Shown: positions 1 through 11,349, counted from the stretch's first letter. The stretch: 64,000 bases of DNA from Ligula intestinalis (GCA_036362985.1 JAYGXS010000002.1:9826167-9890166), one strand, 5' to 3'. Numbers and translations are program-made. The notes: generated by a model from the letters alone, not told the origin.

Positions 1-690
1 AGCTCGGTTCGTGAGGCAGCGGACTAGGCCTCGTTTCTGACTTAGTGGCACACAACTGTAGAAGTTCGTGTATTGCCCTGTCCAGGTCTTCTTACGAAAC
101 ACACTTCTTATTATTGATCCATCAGATCTTCCACTAAGGAGGACGTCTAGAAAGGGGAGGCACTGTCTGTCCTCTTTGTTTCAAAGTGAAGGTTAACGCT
201 GAGTGCACCTAATTAACTTTATCTAAGAATGTGTCAAGCTCAAGTCTTTTGTCTGCTATTATAAATATATCATCCACATAGCGAGCATAGGCTGGAAGGT
301 CTTTTATAATAGGAGCAAGTTTGTTGCTCTCCATTTTGCCCACGAAAGTATCCGTTAAAAGAGGTCCAAGCGATGATCCCATTGCTACCTCATCGATTTG
401 GCGGTAAAATTGGCCATTTAAGCTGAATTGCGCGTTTAAAGTGCAGCTTAAGAGTAATTGCTTCATGTCTCCGATCGGCATGCCGATCGGGAACTCTTTT
501 TTAACAATCTCGTCAATCTCGTCAATCTCGTCAATCTCTATGGTTTCTGTGAGGAGAATGTTGGTAAACAGTAACGCGACATCTAGGGATAACATCGTTT
601 TACCATCGTGGCCAAAAGCCTTTTCAAAATCTGCCCTCACGCCTCTTAATACGCCGCGAAACAATGATGAGACAGCGGCATCAAGCATCC
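1..690 (-). pseudogene. Penelope-like element reverse transcriptase, palm to thumb, broken
   Basis: This is the catalytic half of a Penelope-like (PLE) reverse transcriptase, which copies element RNA at a nicked chromosomal target. Reading minus from about 688, the frame shows SLDVALLFTN, then a YRQIDEVAMGSSLGPL block, then the catalytic YVDD box at about 269-280. A stop follows near 209. The protein resumes after a frameshift near 175 with LPFLDVLL (about 121-145), and then in another frame with a thumb block RKKTWTGQYTNFYS (about 105 down to 60) running to the window edge. The downstream GIY-YIG domain lies outside the window. One or more frameshifts and a missing N-terminus make it dead. 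A 9-bp in-frame expansion (IDE repeated) sits in the palm. Family assignment is firm from the motif order; I know of no other family that fits. Confidence 0.88.
508..538. repeat. 9-bp minisatellite inside the PLE RT palm
   Basis: The 9-base unit gtcaatctc is repeated head to tail about three and a half times. On the minus strand it reads Ile-Asp-Glu repeats between the SLDV block and the QIDEVAMGS block. The unit is a multiple of three, so the frame is kept. It adds about nine residues compared with other PLE copies in this window. Confidence 0.85.
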
Positions 691-699
691 AAAGGTCAC

Positions 700-1474
700 C
701 GACACAGTCTCAAGATGTTGACACCTTGTGTCCTCTCACAACCCAACAAAACTCGAGATGAGGACCACTGGATGACATTGACTAATTGTCTGACTCCTTC
801 CCCTTCCCCTCTCCCCCCACCCCCATTTTTCTGTCCCCAATTAAGACTAGAATCTGATCCCCTTGATCCCCCTTGATCCTTTTACACCTCTCTTCCCCTT
901 ATTAATGCTAATTGGTTTGCCTAAAACTGTTGTTAACTCTACCCTCTCTTATATTTCTGTATTGCCTGAGGATGAATTAATCGAAAACGTTCGTTCGCTT
1001 AACTTGACTGCCTTAACAACTAGAAAAGGCAAGGAGCCATGGACTTTGGCCTCTGCCCTCGAAATTTAAGAGTTCGAATGGCTTTTATACCTGCAAATTT
1101 TGAACTTTATTGTTATTTATAAGTAAAGACTTACCCGATTTATTGAGAATTTTAAAAACATTGCAGTTATGAATTCACACTGACGTTCTTAGGTAAGGCG
1201 TGTGCGCAACACACCTATATGAACGTTCATGAAACAAATTAAGGATTTCGAAAAGCGAACCCCTCTGAAAATATGTTTAAGTTTTCATCGTTTCATACAG
1301 CCAAAAGTTAAATAAATGTCAGATTATTTCAGTAGCAGAACAGAGACACTGCCTACTCCATATCAAAGGAGCTTGCCGCGATTTACTACTTGTAAACGAA
1401 AAAGGCCTGCTTATCGAAATTTTGATTATGTTCTACCATATGAACTAATCGACGTATTGCCAGTACAAGTGAAC
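700..1474. other. Unassigned stretch with one degenerate ribozyme-like motif
   Basis: No gene recognised. Around 962-1000 the plus strand carries a sequence resembling a decayed PLE hammerhead core (CTGAGGATGA, a short self-complementary stretch, then GAAAACGTT). This suggests an old PLE terminal repeat. The rest is pyrimidine-rich (785-900) or AT-rich, with no support for coding. Confidence 0.3.
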
Positions 1475-1640
1475 GTGCGAGTATCAGGAAGTAATTGAGA
1501 AGAAGACGACTCGATCGCTAGGACAATATCTTTATTCGCCTGACGGTTCGATATCCGTCGCGGATTCATCATCAAAGACATAATAGCAGCGCAGTAACAG
1601 ATACTGGTAGTGTTCACACAGGAGTTTTGTCGTATAAGGC
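1475..1640 (-). mobile_element. PLE 3' terminal fragment with decayed hammerhead-like core
   Basis: On the minus strand this matches, by eye, the PLE 3' ends at about 15365-15560 and 38547-38735: TGATGATGAATCCGCGACGG, then a gap, GTCAGGCGAATAAAG, and a terminal block ending in gatcgagtcgtcttcttctc. The core reads TTGATGA and GAAC instead of CTGATGA and GAAA, so a ribozyme here would be inactive. No coding part of the element remains beside it. Confidence 0.7.
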
Positions 1641-2685
1641 AGTTAACATGTGAAAAAAATCAATAACTGTTTGTTGTGAGTGCTGATTCGCTACGTCAGG
1701 CGTAGGGTGACGTGGTGGCCTGCCCGTTCCCCACCTGGCGATTTGCTTTGGCCAAATTGAGTCTTAGCACCATATTCCGTGCTTAGACATAAATATAAAT
1801 AAATAAATTGTATGTTAAAGGTCCAAGGGGCCCTTTCATTACAAACTTAGTGCTATCATGAGAATAAGAAAATAAAAATGGTTCAGATTAACAACGAACT
1901 CTTATAAAATAATTACCTGGGCATTAAAAAAACTCCTACACCGGTGGATGATTTCAGCGAGCCACCGATTTCTAAAAATGTAGGAGAAAAAACTGCCTTA
2001 ATGGGTAGCAAGTTATAACGTGATGCAGATTGATGGGATCCTGCTATTGAGGGTTCGGGACGCTTATTGTCATGGGAAGAATAATATAGCGGAGAGATAG
2101 GAAGGGTCATCCGGGACAACAGGAGAAGACAGTGGAAGTCAAGGCAACATCACAGAGCTGGGTCCTACCACACTTCAGAGTCCACGAGCATCCGAGCGGT
2201 AACCATCAGTAGCGACTTTGAAGATTACCGTATCCCGTCTAACGTTTTACCCATAGCAATTGTGACCATCGACCATCGATTTCGATGAAGTCAGCCATGT
2301 GCTCAAGAGCAGGAACGATGACTGGAGACAGAGAAGAGATTCAGGTAAAATAGAAGCGCAACTGTCTACCTCACTCTAACCCTCTCCCCGCTTGAACCGG
2401 TGAGAAGACCAAAGTCAAAATGGCCAAGCAGGAATCGGGAGTAAGCCGCTTTCTCTAATGCAGCCAGAAACGCTTCCTACCATCGTTTCAAGTGACAGTA
2501 GACTTTGCGCAGGCACTACTGCAATGTCTTCCCAGACTCTACTACCCACAGCGATAACATACTAGGTGGTTAACTTGTGTGTAGACCACATCAAGCTTGT
2601 TGACTTCAATAGAAGCTCAATATTACAGTTTGAAATTACGTGGGGTAGAGAGACGACAAAACAGCAAACAGAATAGGTGGATATA
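1640..2685. other. No recognisable feature
   Basis: Only short open frames without recognisable motifs. I see no repeat shared with the rest of the window. Confidence 0.3.
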
Positions 2686-2689
2686 CATT

Positions 2690-2851
2690 TCCTGCAAACA
2701 CAAGGGAGACCAAAATGACCGTTTCTGGCGTATTAGCCGTCATCGGTCAGCCATACCCAGCCCCAGGGGTAGCCACCCCGAGGTTCGAACCTGCCGTCTT
2801 TTAAGTTAGGATTTCATTGCTCTAATCCTTGAGCTGCGGCCTCGTTGCCTT
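2690..2851 (-). mobile_element. tRNA-derived SINE, copy 1
   Basis: Short retroposon copied by LINE machinery. Read on the minus strand it has a tRNA-like head with a B-box-like ggttcgaacctcgg, then the family body gatgacggctaatacgcc, agaaacggtcattttgg and tctcccttgt. Six other copies in the window share the body. The head includes the A-box region near 2835-2851. Confidence 0.75.
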
Positions 2852-2924
2852 GTCGATTTCGATTGGGAATATCCACAGTGGTAAATAGGTGCTCACCGAT
2901 CGGTACGGAGCTTTTAACTTCTAA

Positions 2925-3055
2925 CTAGCAAGGTTGTGGTTTCGAACCCTGGGGGTAGCCACCCCTGGGGTCGATATAGCTGACTAATGACGGTGAATAA
3001 GCCAGAAATTACCATTATAGTCTCCCTCGTTTTTGTCGGAAATGCATTTCTGTCT
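2925..3055 (+). mobile_element. tRNA-derived SINE, copy 2 (5' truncated)
   Basis: The B-box-like ggtttcgaaccctggggg is followed by the family body (gactaatgacggtgaataag, ccagaaattaccattatagt, ctccctcg). The A-box half of the head is degraded. It lies 75 bases from copy 1, in opposite orientation. Confidence 0.7.
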
Positions 3056-3947
3056 GTACTTTGCTAGACGTTTAACGGTGGCTGGCGGGTAACGGCAGCG
3101 AGTCCCGAAGCACAACACACCGGAACGAGTGATTTCTGTACCGACCGTTTAACGTCTTCTTACCACTGAGTAAACAGCATTTATAGGTTACCCCTATGTT
3201 ATAATTAATAAGAAATTCGAGAAGAAAAATCATTTCTGAGGGCCAGAAGGGCTTTAAAGCCACTTAGTATACTCAGTAATTTTACCATGATATGTTAAAG
3301 CGGCTGCCTGCGGTACGATCGAAATGGTCAACCTGAAAGCTTTTTCGTTTGTCCAGTATAACCAGCGGCAGACAAATCGATGTTTTGGGGAGAAGAGTAT
3401 TAGCAGTTCACACATGGGCAATTTTAGAGTGTGCATATTATTGCTGCAGCTGGCTGGAAAACAAAATGCCATGACAATGGGGCTAAAGCACTTTAGGTGT
3501 GAGAGAGAGAGAGAGAAATGGAGGATTAAGCGTAGGCCATGTTAAGTGAATCAGACGCCAGTGAAGTGCACAACAAAGTTATCTGACTGTTAATGCACCT
3601 GCGTAGCCCTGGTAAGCGTTGGCTGCAGGCGAAACAGAGCTGATGGCAACTCCCGCTATTAGGCTGCTATGATTTTAGAATTTGTACCACTTAGCTACAA
3701 GCTAATTTCGCTCTACAGCCAATTTATCTGCTGATATTTACAATGGGAGTGTTCCGCAAATTCATTTACACATTATTAAGTTGGTTTGGCAGATTTGCCT
3801 AGCAGTCCTTCTGGTGGATTCTAGATGATTGCTTAGGAAATCCTGCTTGGGCAGTCAACTTTCTCCCGTATTGGTGGATTCCATATGAGCGAAAAGTTGA
3901 GCGGGTAATATCGATCCAAGTGTGATTAAACTCATGGTGTGAAGCGG
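3056..3947. other. No recognisable feature
   Basis: Mixed-composition sequence with short open frames only. A short (ga)n run lies at about 3501-3515. Nothing is shared with other parts of the window that I could see. Confidence 0.3.
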
Positions 3948-4027
3948 GCGTTTGTAGCTTAGCGGTAGAGCGTTAGCCTCCGGCAAAGGCTTTCTCTGAT
4001 GCGCGGGTTCAAATCCCGCCAAACGCC
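3948..4027 (+). tRNA. tRNA-like gene, isotype uncertain (apparent GGC anticodon)
   Basis: An 80-nt cloverleaf candidate. The acceptor strands GCGTTTG and CAAACGC pair perfectly. TA at positions 8-9 is followed by a 4-bp D stem (GCTT/GAGC) with a GG-containing loop. The T arm is perfect (GCGGG-TTCAAAT-CCCGC). Pol III A box (TAGCTTAGCGG) and B box (GGTTCAAATCC) fit the consensus, and a TTTTT terminator lies at 4033-4037. Odd points: the best anticodon stem (AGCCT/AGGCT) leaves two extra bases before it. The loop CCGGCAA has C instead of T at position 33, and the variable region is about 11 nt. It may be a tRNA pseudogene or a founder of tRNA-derived repeats. The apparent anticodon would read alanine codons, which I do not trust. 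Confidence 0.55.
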
Positions 4028-4948
4028 TAGAGTTTTTCACATTTACACATTGTTGAATTCTCCTCGCCTATCCACTGCGGTAGGGTTACTGTGATGATAG
4101 CGCAGCCGCGCAGAAAATGTTAAGTACCTCCTCCATTATGGACTAAATGACGGAGTCCAGCTTACAGATCAGGCGTATAAGAAGCTTCGTAAATATTTTT
4201 TTAGCAATCACTAGGAGATTTACATTCTTATACGTTTCTTAGGCTTTTCAATCTAAATTCAAGGTCAGCAGTTCGCCAGATATGCGCATTGGCGTTGTAA
4301 ACGGGCACTATTGAGAGGTGCACATTAGACTAGGTGGTTAGCAAAAATGCATACGTCGAGAAAGAGAAAGATACGTTCTACTTTGAAAATATAATGAGAA
4401 AATTTTCAGCAGAAAAGGTCCTTCATTCACCATGAATAAACGTAGGCACAGAAATCACAGACCACCGGGAAATCACAAGCGATGAATGCGAGCCAAAAAC
4501 TGCAATTGTCACCATTGTGGAGAAATTTCCTTGAATGTCGCAAAATTTGGGATAAATTGGGCCTCCTTCAAAACAGTGGTAGCATCGTGCGCTAATTATT
4601 GCAGAGCCTCAAAAAAACGTAGAGGGCAAATTAGATTTATAATGGACATAATAGACCAACCGATGGAGGGAAGTTAAAATGGCGGCTCAATTCCATAGGC
4701 CCGCAAATTTCAAAGTTTTAGTGCAAAAAGCGGAGCGAGCCTCCAACATTATGCCCCTAAAATCAGATGGTTTTCCTTAACCTCGAGTAGTCTTAGTAAC
4801 GCCTGGTAGGGTTTTAGATTAATTTCTTTTACTTCCATTTTTTGGAATAAAGAACCTCGCAAGTGCAGAGAATTAGCAGCGCTGTGAATTAGCAATGCAT
4901 CGCAGACGTCACAACGGCAAAAAATGACGAGGATGGTAATGGTTCATT
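4028..4948. other. No recognisable feature beyond the tRNA terminator
   Basis: The T5 run at 4033-4037 fits a Pol III stop. The rest up to the MITE at 4949 shows only short open frames and no recognised repeat. Confidence 0.3.
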
Positions 4949-5522
4949 GGCAACAATAGCTTACGCAGTTCCTCTCATGTATCCCTACTCCCAGCATTTG
5001 TCCAACAAAAACACTGTTGATAGGGTTTTATGGGTGGAGGATTAGGGCGTGCAGTGGACTATACCTTTATAACTACTAAATGCATTTTAATTTTACTGTA
5101 TTTAAAAGTATTGTTGAGTTTTATCTGTAGATTTTCCTAATTTCTACTGTCGTTTGACGTATTGCGGAAAACCCGATTATCAAATTGCAGGTTTCTTGAA
5201 ATTCCCGAAAAATTGAAATGGTGGTTAGGAGGTCAGCTACATTAACTTACCTGAGGTCCAACTTACCATTCTTGGGTAATATTAGTAAAGTCTGCGGCGC
5301 GAAGTGCCCCGCTCACCTTCAAGTCACATGTGGAACAACTTACTCCCAGCGGCTGCGGGAAACAACTTTGACTAAATTTTTTTCACTTTGCGCTCATTTC
5401 TAAAAATTTCCTTCTCTGTCTATCCTGTTTCCACACACCCCTAAATCTATAACCACCGTTTTTGAAGGACAAAATGCTGGGACTAGGGGTATATGAAGCG
5501 GACAACATAAGCTACTTTTGCC
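4949..5522 (-). mobile_element. Long-TIR MITE family M1, copy A
   Basis: Non-autonomous DNA transposon relic of 574 bp. The ends are imperfect inverted repeats of about 100 bp: GGCAACAATAGCTTACGCAG at the left, and GGCAAAAGTAGCTTATGTTG as the reverse complement of the right end. Flanking 8-mers ggttcatt and ggctcatt differ at one base and look like a target-site duplication. The interior matches copies B and C in inverted orientation. No transposase is encoded. The 8-bp duplication suggests a hAT- or Mutator-type mobiliser (inference). Confidence 0.8.
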
Positions 5523-5689
5523 GGCTCATTTTAGTCTATCTCGGTCACCAGACAGCCGCATCTCAACCTAATGGCTATGTGCACCGATTCTGATTCCCTT
5601 TTGTGACAATCGATCCAACCTTAAAGTACGGGCCTGCGTTCTGTTGAGAAGTATGCCTCTATGGTTCTGACTGTGGGGTGTTCGCCCTC

Positions 5690-5995
5690 CACATTGTCTT
5701 GAGTCAAAAAACCCTTGTGGGCGGCCTACTCCTCCTCCTTCGAACCTGCGCGGTGCACCGTCTCATACTGACCAACGCCTACTTCAACCAACCGCTGCAG
5801 CACAAGGCGACCTGGATGCATCCCAGGTCTCGTCAGTGGCATCTTCTGGATTATACCTTCGTGCGGCGACGCGACCAGCAGGACGTGTTGGGGACAAAGG
5901 CAATGCCGGGTACCGATGGTGATACCGATCATAGTCTCATCATCTCCACGATGCGGATCCATCTCCAACTACGCAGGAGACCTCAAGGTAAGTGA
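5690..5995 (+). pseudogene. LINE endonuclease C-terminus
   Basis: C-terminal part of an AP-like endonuclease, the domain that nicks target DNA so the exposed 3' end can prime reverse transcription. Visible blocks are HRLILTNAYF, KATWMHPRSRQWHLLDYTFV and, near the end, GDTDHSLIISTMRI, whose DH matches the conserved catalytic histidine region of this family. The frame is the same as the RT downstream and is separated only by one TGA at 5993-5995 in PQGK-stop-PPGK. An Arg CGA changed to TGA would explain it. The upstream catalytic residues are absent, so this is a fragment. Confidence 0.82.
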
Positions 5996-6007
5996 CCCCC
6001 AGGTAAG

Positions 6008-7738
6008 TTGAATACTGATCTGTTGCGTTTCAGCAACGAGTTGACCCACCAGCTCGATAACCTCCCAATCGCAGAAGAGCACACCTCGGTGGAGACCCAA
6101 TGGTGTCAACTACAGGACGCTGTTCAATCCACTGCCAAACGCATCCTTGGGCCCGCGCCCCGCCCACACCAAGACTGGGTCGACGAAAACGATGCAGCCA
6201 TCAGTACATTCATCTCTGAGAAGAATCGCCTCCGCAACGAATATTTCGCTCACCCTACCGATGCCACAAAAGCAGCCTACTACCAAAGTCGCCGTCTTGT
6301 ACAGCAGCGGCTGCGGGAAATGCAGGACGCTTATATGGTTCGTAAGGGTGCGGAAATTCAAGGCTATGCGGATCGCAATGAATGGAAGAATTTCTTCGCT
6401 GCGCTCAAAGAAGTCTACGGCTTCGTAGTGAGAGGCACAGCCCCGCTTCTCAGCGCGGACGGTACCACCCTCATCACTGAGAAGGCCCAACTTCTGAGCC
6501 GCTGGGCCGAGCACTTCAAAAGTGTACTCAGCCGGCCCTCCACCACCTTTGAGGCTGCCATTGAACGGTTGCCGCAAGTCGAAATAAATGCTGATCTCAA
6601 CCTTCCACCCACCCCTGAGGAGATCATCAAGGCTGCGCAGCAGCTGTCCAGCGGGAAGGCGCCCGGGTCCGACGGGATCCCGGTGGAAATTTATAAATAT
6701 GGTGGTCACCAACTCATAATTCACCTCACCACACTGTTCCAAGAGATGTGGCGACAGGCCCAAGTCACCCAGGATTTCAAGGATGCCACCATCGTCCACC
6801 TCTACAAGCGTAAGGGGAATTGCCAGGTCCGTGACAATTACCGCGGCTTCTCACTGCTGAATATTGCCGCACGCATTCTCCCCAATCGTCTGAATAGCCA
6901 CCTGAAACAAGGGCTTCTGCCTGAAAGTCAATGTGGTTTTCGACGTTACCGCGGCACCACTGATATGATATTTGCCGCGCGTCAGTTGCAGGAGAAATGT
7001 CAAGAGATGCGGACCCACCTCTACACTACGTTCGTAGATCTGACAAAAGCCTTCGACACCGTGAACCAGCCCGGACTTTGGAAGGTTATGCAGAAGTTTG
7101 GCTGTCCGGAACACTTCACCCACATGGTTCGACAACTCCATGATGGGATGATGGTGCGCGTCATGGACTACGGGACGCTGTCTAAAGCCTTCGCAGTGTC
7201 CAATGGAGTGAAGCAGGGTTGTGTCCTCGCGCCCACCCTCTTCAGTCTTATGTTCTCTGCTTTTCTGCTTGACGCCTACCTTGACGAGCGTCCCGGAATC
7301 CCCATCAACTACAGAACGGACGGAAACGTCCTCAAAATTCGTCGGATGCAGGTCCCCACGCGCGGCTCCACAACCACAGTCCATGATCTGCTGTTTGCGG
7401 ACGACTGCGCTCTCAACACCACCACCGAAGCGTACATGCAAAGGAGCATGGACCTCTTTGCAGCAGGTTGCGCCAATTTTGGCCTCACCATCAACATGGA
7501 CAAGACGGTGGTTATGCATCAACCGCAGCCAGGTGTTGACTTCAACACCGCACGCATCAAGGTCAACGGAGCCGAACTGCAGAACGTGGACAACTTCAAT
7601 TACCTCGGCAGTACGCTTTCCTGCAACACTAAAATAGACGACGAGGTTGCCCGCAGAATCTCCAAAGCTAGCCAAGCCTTCGGTCAGCTCCAAACCTCCG
7701 TATGGAACCGTCATGGTCGTCAATTGTCAAAGAAATAG
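6008..7738 (+). pseudogene. LINE reverse transcriptase, full domain
   Basis: The RT copies element RNA on nicked target DNA. In a frame of 576 codons I see, in order: GKAPGSDGIPVEIYK (about residue 215), YRGFSLLNIAARIL (277), FRRYRGTTDMIFAARQLQEK (311), FVDLTKAFDTVNQ (342), NGVKQGCVLAPTLFSLMFSA (399), the catalytic FADD box (462-465) and YLGSTLS (531). All catalytic aspartates appear intact. The frame opens with TTG after the endonuclease stop, so there is no true start here. It ends at a TAG where relatives read leucine in TKLKMYKAV. The long intact stretch implies a fairly young insertion. Confidence 0.9.
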
Positions 7739-8793
7739 AAGATGTACAAGGCTGTTGTGCTGTCAACACTCTTGTACGGAGAAGAGACTTCGACGGAGTG
7801 GAAGCTGAACCACTTTCATAGCAGCTACCTACGCCGCATATTGAAGGCGAAGTGGTAGGAGAGGATTCCGGACACAGAAATCCTGGAGAGAATGGAAGTT
7901 CTCAGCATTCAGGCCATGCTCAGGCAGATAAAACTGCGCTGGAGCGGTCACGTGGTACGTATGAACGATGAACGGCTACCCAAGCGACTGTTCTATGGCG
8001 ATGTAGCCGTTGACACTCGTCGAAAAGGAGGACAGACGAGACGCTACAAGGACACTCCTTGAAGCGTCTCCAACTCAACACGTTGAATTGGGAGGAGCTT
8101 GCCCTGGACCGAACCGCGTGGCGCAGAGCGGTCAAAACGGGTGCCGCAATCTACGAAGCCAGTCAAATCACCGCCACCAAGGCAAAATGGACGGCACGCA
8201 AGTCTCACAACACACGGACGCACGCTGCCACCACCCAACCCCTTCCAACGTGTCCGCAATGTCAACGCACCTTCCGTGCACGCATTGGCTTGGTCGGTCA
8301 ACTCCGGAAGGCATGCAACCCTCCTACGACAGCATCCACGTCTACTGCACCAAACACTCCACCAGACCCTACTCCACCCTCCACCTTGACGGCAATAATC
8401 GACGCGAGAGATGCCTCGTTGCCCTCATCCACCGACTCCAACCCACTCGCAACTTCCTCCGCATCACCGCCTGCCACAACTCGCATCCCCACATCTGAAT
8501 CTCCTACCAGCTCTGAGGGCCTGATATGCCCTCACTGCAATCGCACATACACCTCACGCATCGGCCTAGTTGGTCACTTGCAAATCCATCGCACAGAGAC
8601 TGGTGAACTAGTGCCTGGAGCACCAACATACAGACGAGACCACCACCTTCACTGCCCACACTGCCCCCGATCATTCGCTCATCGCATAGGCCTACTAGGT
8701 CACATGCGCATTCACGACAGCGGCATTGATCGGGATGTCGATACATCCGGCACTTCAAACACCCCCACCACCAGCCCTAACCCCACTCACTAG
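7739..8793 (+). pseudogene. LINE C-terminal region with three zinc fingers
   Basis: Continuation of the LINE protein. The first part reads [13 protein letters not shown], an internal TAG at 7855-7857 (likely Gln), then LRWSGHVVRMNDERLPKRL. A frameshift near 8055 moves it into the frame 8059-8793, which reads WEELALDRTAWRRAVKTGAA. Three C2H2-type fingers follow: CPQCQRTFRARIGLVGQL near 8249 with its first histidine replaced by glutamine, CPHCNRTYTSRIGLVGHLQ near 8528, and CPHCPRSFAHRIGLLGHM near 8656. The fingers share the IGL-GH core and are joined by Pro/Thr/Ser-rich linkers. They probably bind nucleic acid for the element; this is inference. The stop is at 8791-8793. Confidence 0.85.
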
Positions 8794-9784
8794 TCGCTTC
8801 ACTTCATGATTGCAGCGTCCAGTTTGCCTGGACACCCAGGTAAGTTGCCCTCAGATAAGCCGAAATTGCCCCTTAATTTGCCTTACTGTCCTTATGTGCG
8901 ATGTTTTTTGCACCACTGCTACTATTACTTGCTAGTACTACCAGTAAGCATGGTTTCTTATACCAGCCTCACTAGCATTAGAATCCTCTAACGTGACTAG
9001 CAGCTCAGTCCCAGCTCCACTCAGGTTTATTCGTCCTTACTCGCAGTCTTCTCTAGGACCTGCAGTGCATTCATTTGCACCTTCAGCCCTGCCTCGTTCA
9101 TATCATTGCACTCGCATCACGCCTATCACAGTCACCACTGTGGTGCATTAATTTGTCAGTAATCACCCTCCCCACAATTCGCGCCTCTAATGTCGCTAAC
9201 TTGCGAATCTACGCCTAAAAAGCCGGCACGGCCCCGGTGCGCAGAGGGCAGGGAGGTGATCGTCGCTCTCGCCAGTCAGGCTTACTCTACTACCGTAATT
9301 CTTAGGGGTAGAACTGATCGATTTCCATGCTGCGTTCGTCGTGAGATTGTCCGGATAATAGTACATGCCAATCGCTGTTCGCACGCCAACTTAACTCGAG
9401 GGTGCAACTTTTGCTGCCTGGGTCAGGGGGGGGGGGCGATTACGTGGTGGCTGTGCACGGCTTGCGGCCCACAGTAATCCGAAGACCGGCAGAGCCAGCT
9501 GGCAGCAACCGGCTAATCAACGCAGGGGTTTCAACTAACTAAGCTGCCTTGTCGTGCTGTATCGTGAACTGCCAATAAAAAGCCTTACCTTCACTGATAC
9601 TCCCTACCAAACCTTACCTGCACCAGCTCTCTAGCAACCTTATACTTGCGAAATGTGATCCCCTTTCCTATGCAGCACTGCTAGTCCTTCTGCAATTAGA
9701 AAAACAAACACTATTAGCCAACACCACAGTCGTTGCAGTCGCATTGGTTACTCTGCCACAATCCTCCGATTAAAGATAAGCTGC
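8794..9784. other. LINE 3' flank, unassigned
   Basis: The first part (to about 8990) may be LINE 3' UTR. No tail repeat or target duplication was found. 9190-9477 is open but without motifs, and a G9 run lies near 9427-9435. Confidence 0.3.
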
Positions 9785-10930
9785 GCTCTTGTTCCTGACC
9801 TTCCTGTTTTACTTGTTTCTGTTCTCTCTCTTCTTTGTTCGTTTCGATCTTCTCACTCTTTCACTCTTCCCTCGCCTTCTTTCTCACCCCTCACCTGCCT
9901 ATCTTTGTTATCTTGTCGATTTTCATCTCGTTTCTTGCACTTCTCTATCGCCCTCATCCTTTTCCCTTTTCTCTCCTTTCCTCTTCTGCCCACCCACGTT
10001 GCAAAGTTCACCAGCTGTCTCTCTCTCTCTCTCTCTCCTTTCAGCCTCGCCCACGGACGCCAACCGACAACGGAGCATGGGTAGTGCCTTTTAGTCGTTG
10101 ACTGACTGGTTACCCCTCTCAGGAGGGTGTTGGCCCAGGCTTCATGCAGGGCTGCTCTCACCCTTCTGAGATCCAATGGTCTGTATGCACATGCAATGCC
10201 AGTCCTCAGCCAACCACGGTCCCTGCGGCCTGGAAGGCTCTGGCACTTTCTCTTACTTCTAATTCCCTGTTGGTGACTGCGCTCGCGCTCCCACTGGGCT
10301 TCAGGCCCCACTGCGGGTGCCCGAAAAGCTAGGCGGTCACTATGCGGTGGGGGAGAGAGTGAGGTCAACCTCGGCGCGTTTCTTCCCTCACTATAATAAA
10401 TCTGAATGCGTCTGAATCTATCAAGGTGCGCTAAAAGCCGTGGCTTGGAGGGTCTGCCAACTGACGGGAAAACTCGGGCCCCCTACGTGGCTGCTCCTAC
10501 TGTACGCGAGTGTTTGTGTGTGCGTGTGGGAGGAGAGGGAGGACTGAGAGTCAGACTGCAATGGCTCTCTCTTAATGTGGCCTTTGTGGCGCTCCCGCGC
10601 AACCGGGAGCATACCTAGCGAGATGGCTGTGTCAAGTTTGCACGTGCTGAGTGTTTATCGCACTAACCCTCAACACCCTCCTTCATCCCCGGTCTTATTG
10701 ACTTTATCTTTACATCGGATATGGAGGTGGGAGTGGCGAGCGAGTGGGTAGATACTGCGCCAGTCTGCCTACACTCCTGTTTTCTCTCGTGCCAGTTCTC
10801 TGCGTTGCTCTCGCTTGCTGTTGCGTTCGTGTTGCTTGCCCAGCTCGCCTTATTGTATGTTGCGGCTTGCTTCAGCGTTTGCTGCGGCTTGTTGGAGCGC
10901 GTGGTGCCCATTGTCGAAATCGACGGGAAG
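9785..10930 (+). repeat. Dispersed repeat family Y, copy 1
   Basis: A unit of about 1.15 kb: a pyrimidine-rich leader (9785-10045, with a TC run at 10018-10036), then a block around gcgggtgcccgaaaagctag, an AT-rich tataataaatctgaatgcg stretch, and a right end at gtcgaaatcgacgg. Copies lie at 39690-40405 (same strand, clearly more diverged) and 58375-59042 (opposite strand, lacking the leader). No protein motif was recognised on either strand. It could be an LTR, a LINE untranslated region or a non-autonomous element. Confidence 0.75.
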
Positions 10931-11349
10931 GCTACCGATAACGGAAATTTAAAGCCAAACTGTAATTCTGGTCTCTCTTCCATTTCTGAGCAGTTATTCC
11001 ATTGAAATCCCTGCGATGGGTTTCGGTTGGATTTTATTAAAAAATGAAACAAGCAACTTCTTGCGATGAATGGGGCGATATTTCCCTAAGCTGTGACTTT
11101 CCTTTTAATCTCTGTAGTAGGCTGGCCTTTACAACCAGCAATAAAGGATTTTCGATTAATTCGTGTAGCGTGGATATTCACAGGCAGAGTACACGGAGCG
11201 GTTGTACTGGTTGGATTATGGAATAGCTGTGACTGTGAATGTTGAAAGTTTCTTCAAAAAATAGATTTTATGGTTATATGAAATTGCAGTTTTCCCAATT
11301 TGTAACACATGAACGGAAAATTCTCCGGTGTTAGTTAAGGTTCGGACCT

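Larger units (their letters stand above)
5690..8793 (+). mobile_element. RTE-type LINE with C-terminal C2H2 zinc fingers, 5' truncated
   Basis: A non-LTR retrotransposon relic of about 3.1 kb. It keeps the end of an AP-type endonuclease, a full reverse transcriptase, the C-terminal region and zinc fingers. The coding frame is broken by stops at about 5993-5995, 7736-7738 and 7855-7857 and by a frameshift near 8055. The N-terminal two thirds of the endonuclease is missing, the usual result of incomplete reverse transcription. MITE copy A ends 170 bases upstream. I did not find a clear 3' tail or target duplication. Confidence 0.88.

Noticed and set aside
6110..7723. Long minus-strand frames within the LINE
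   Set aside because: They are shadows of the RT frame, caused by its GC-biased third positions, and carry no motifs.
9789..10101. Leu/Phe/Ser-rich frames as membrane proteins
   Set aside because: They come from the pyrimidine-rich leader of repeat Y in two frames at once. Copy 2 gives a similar bias with a different protein.
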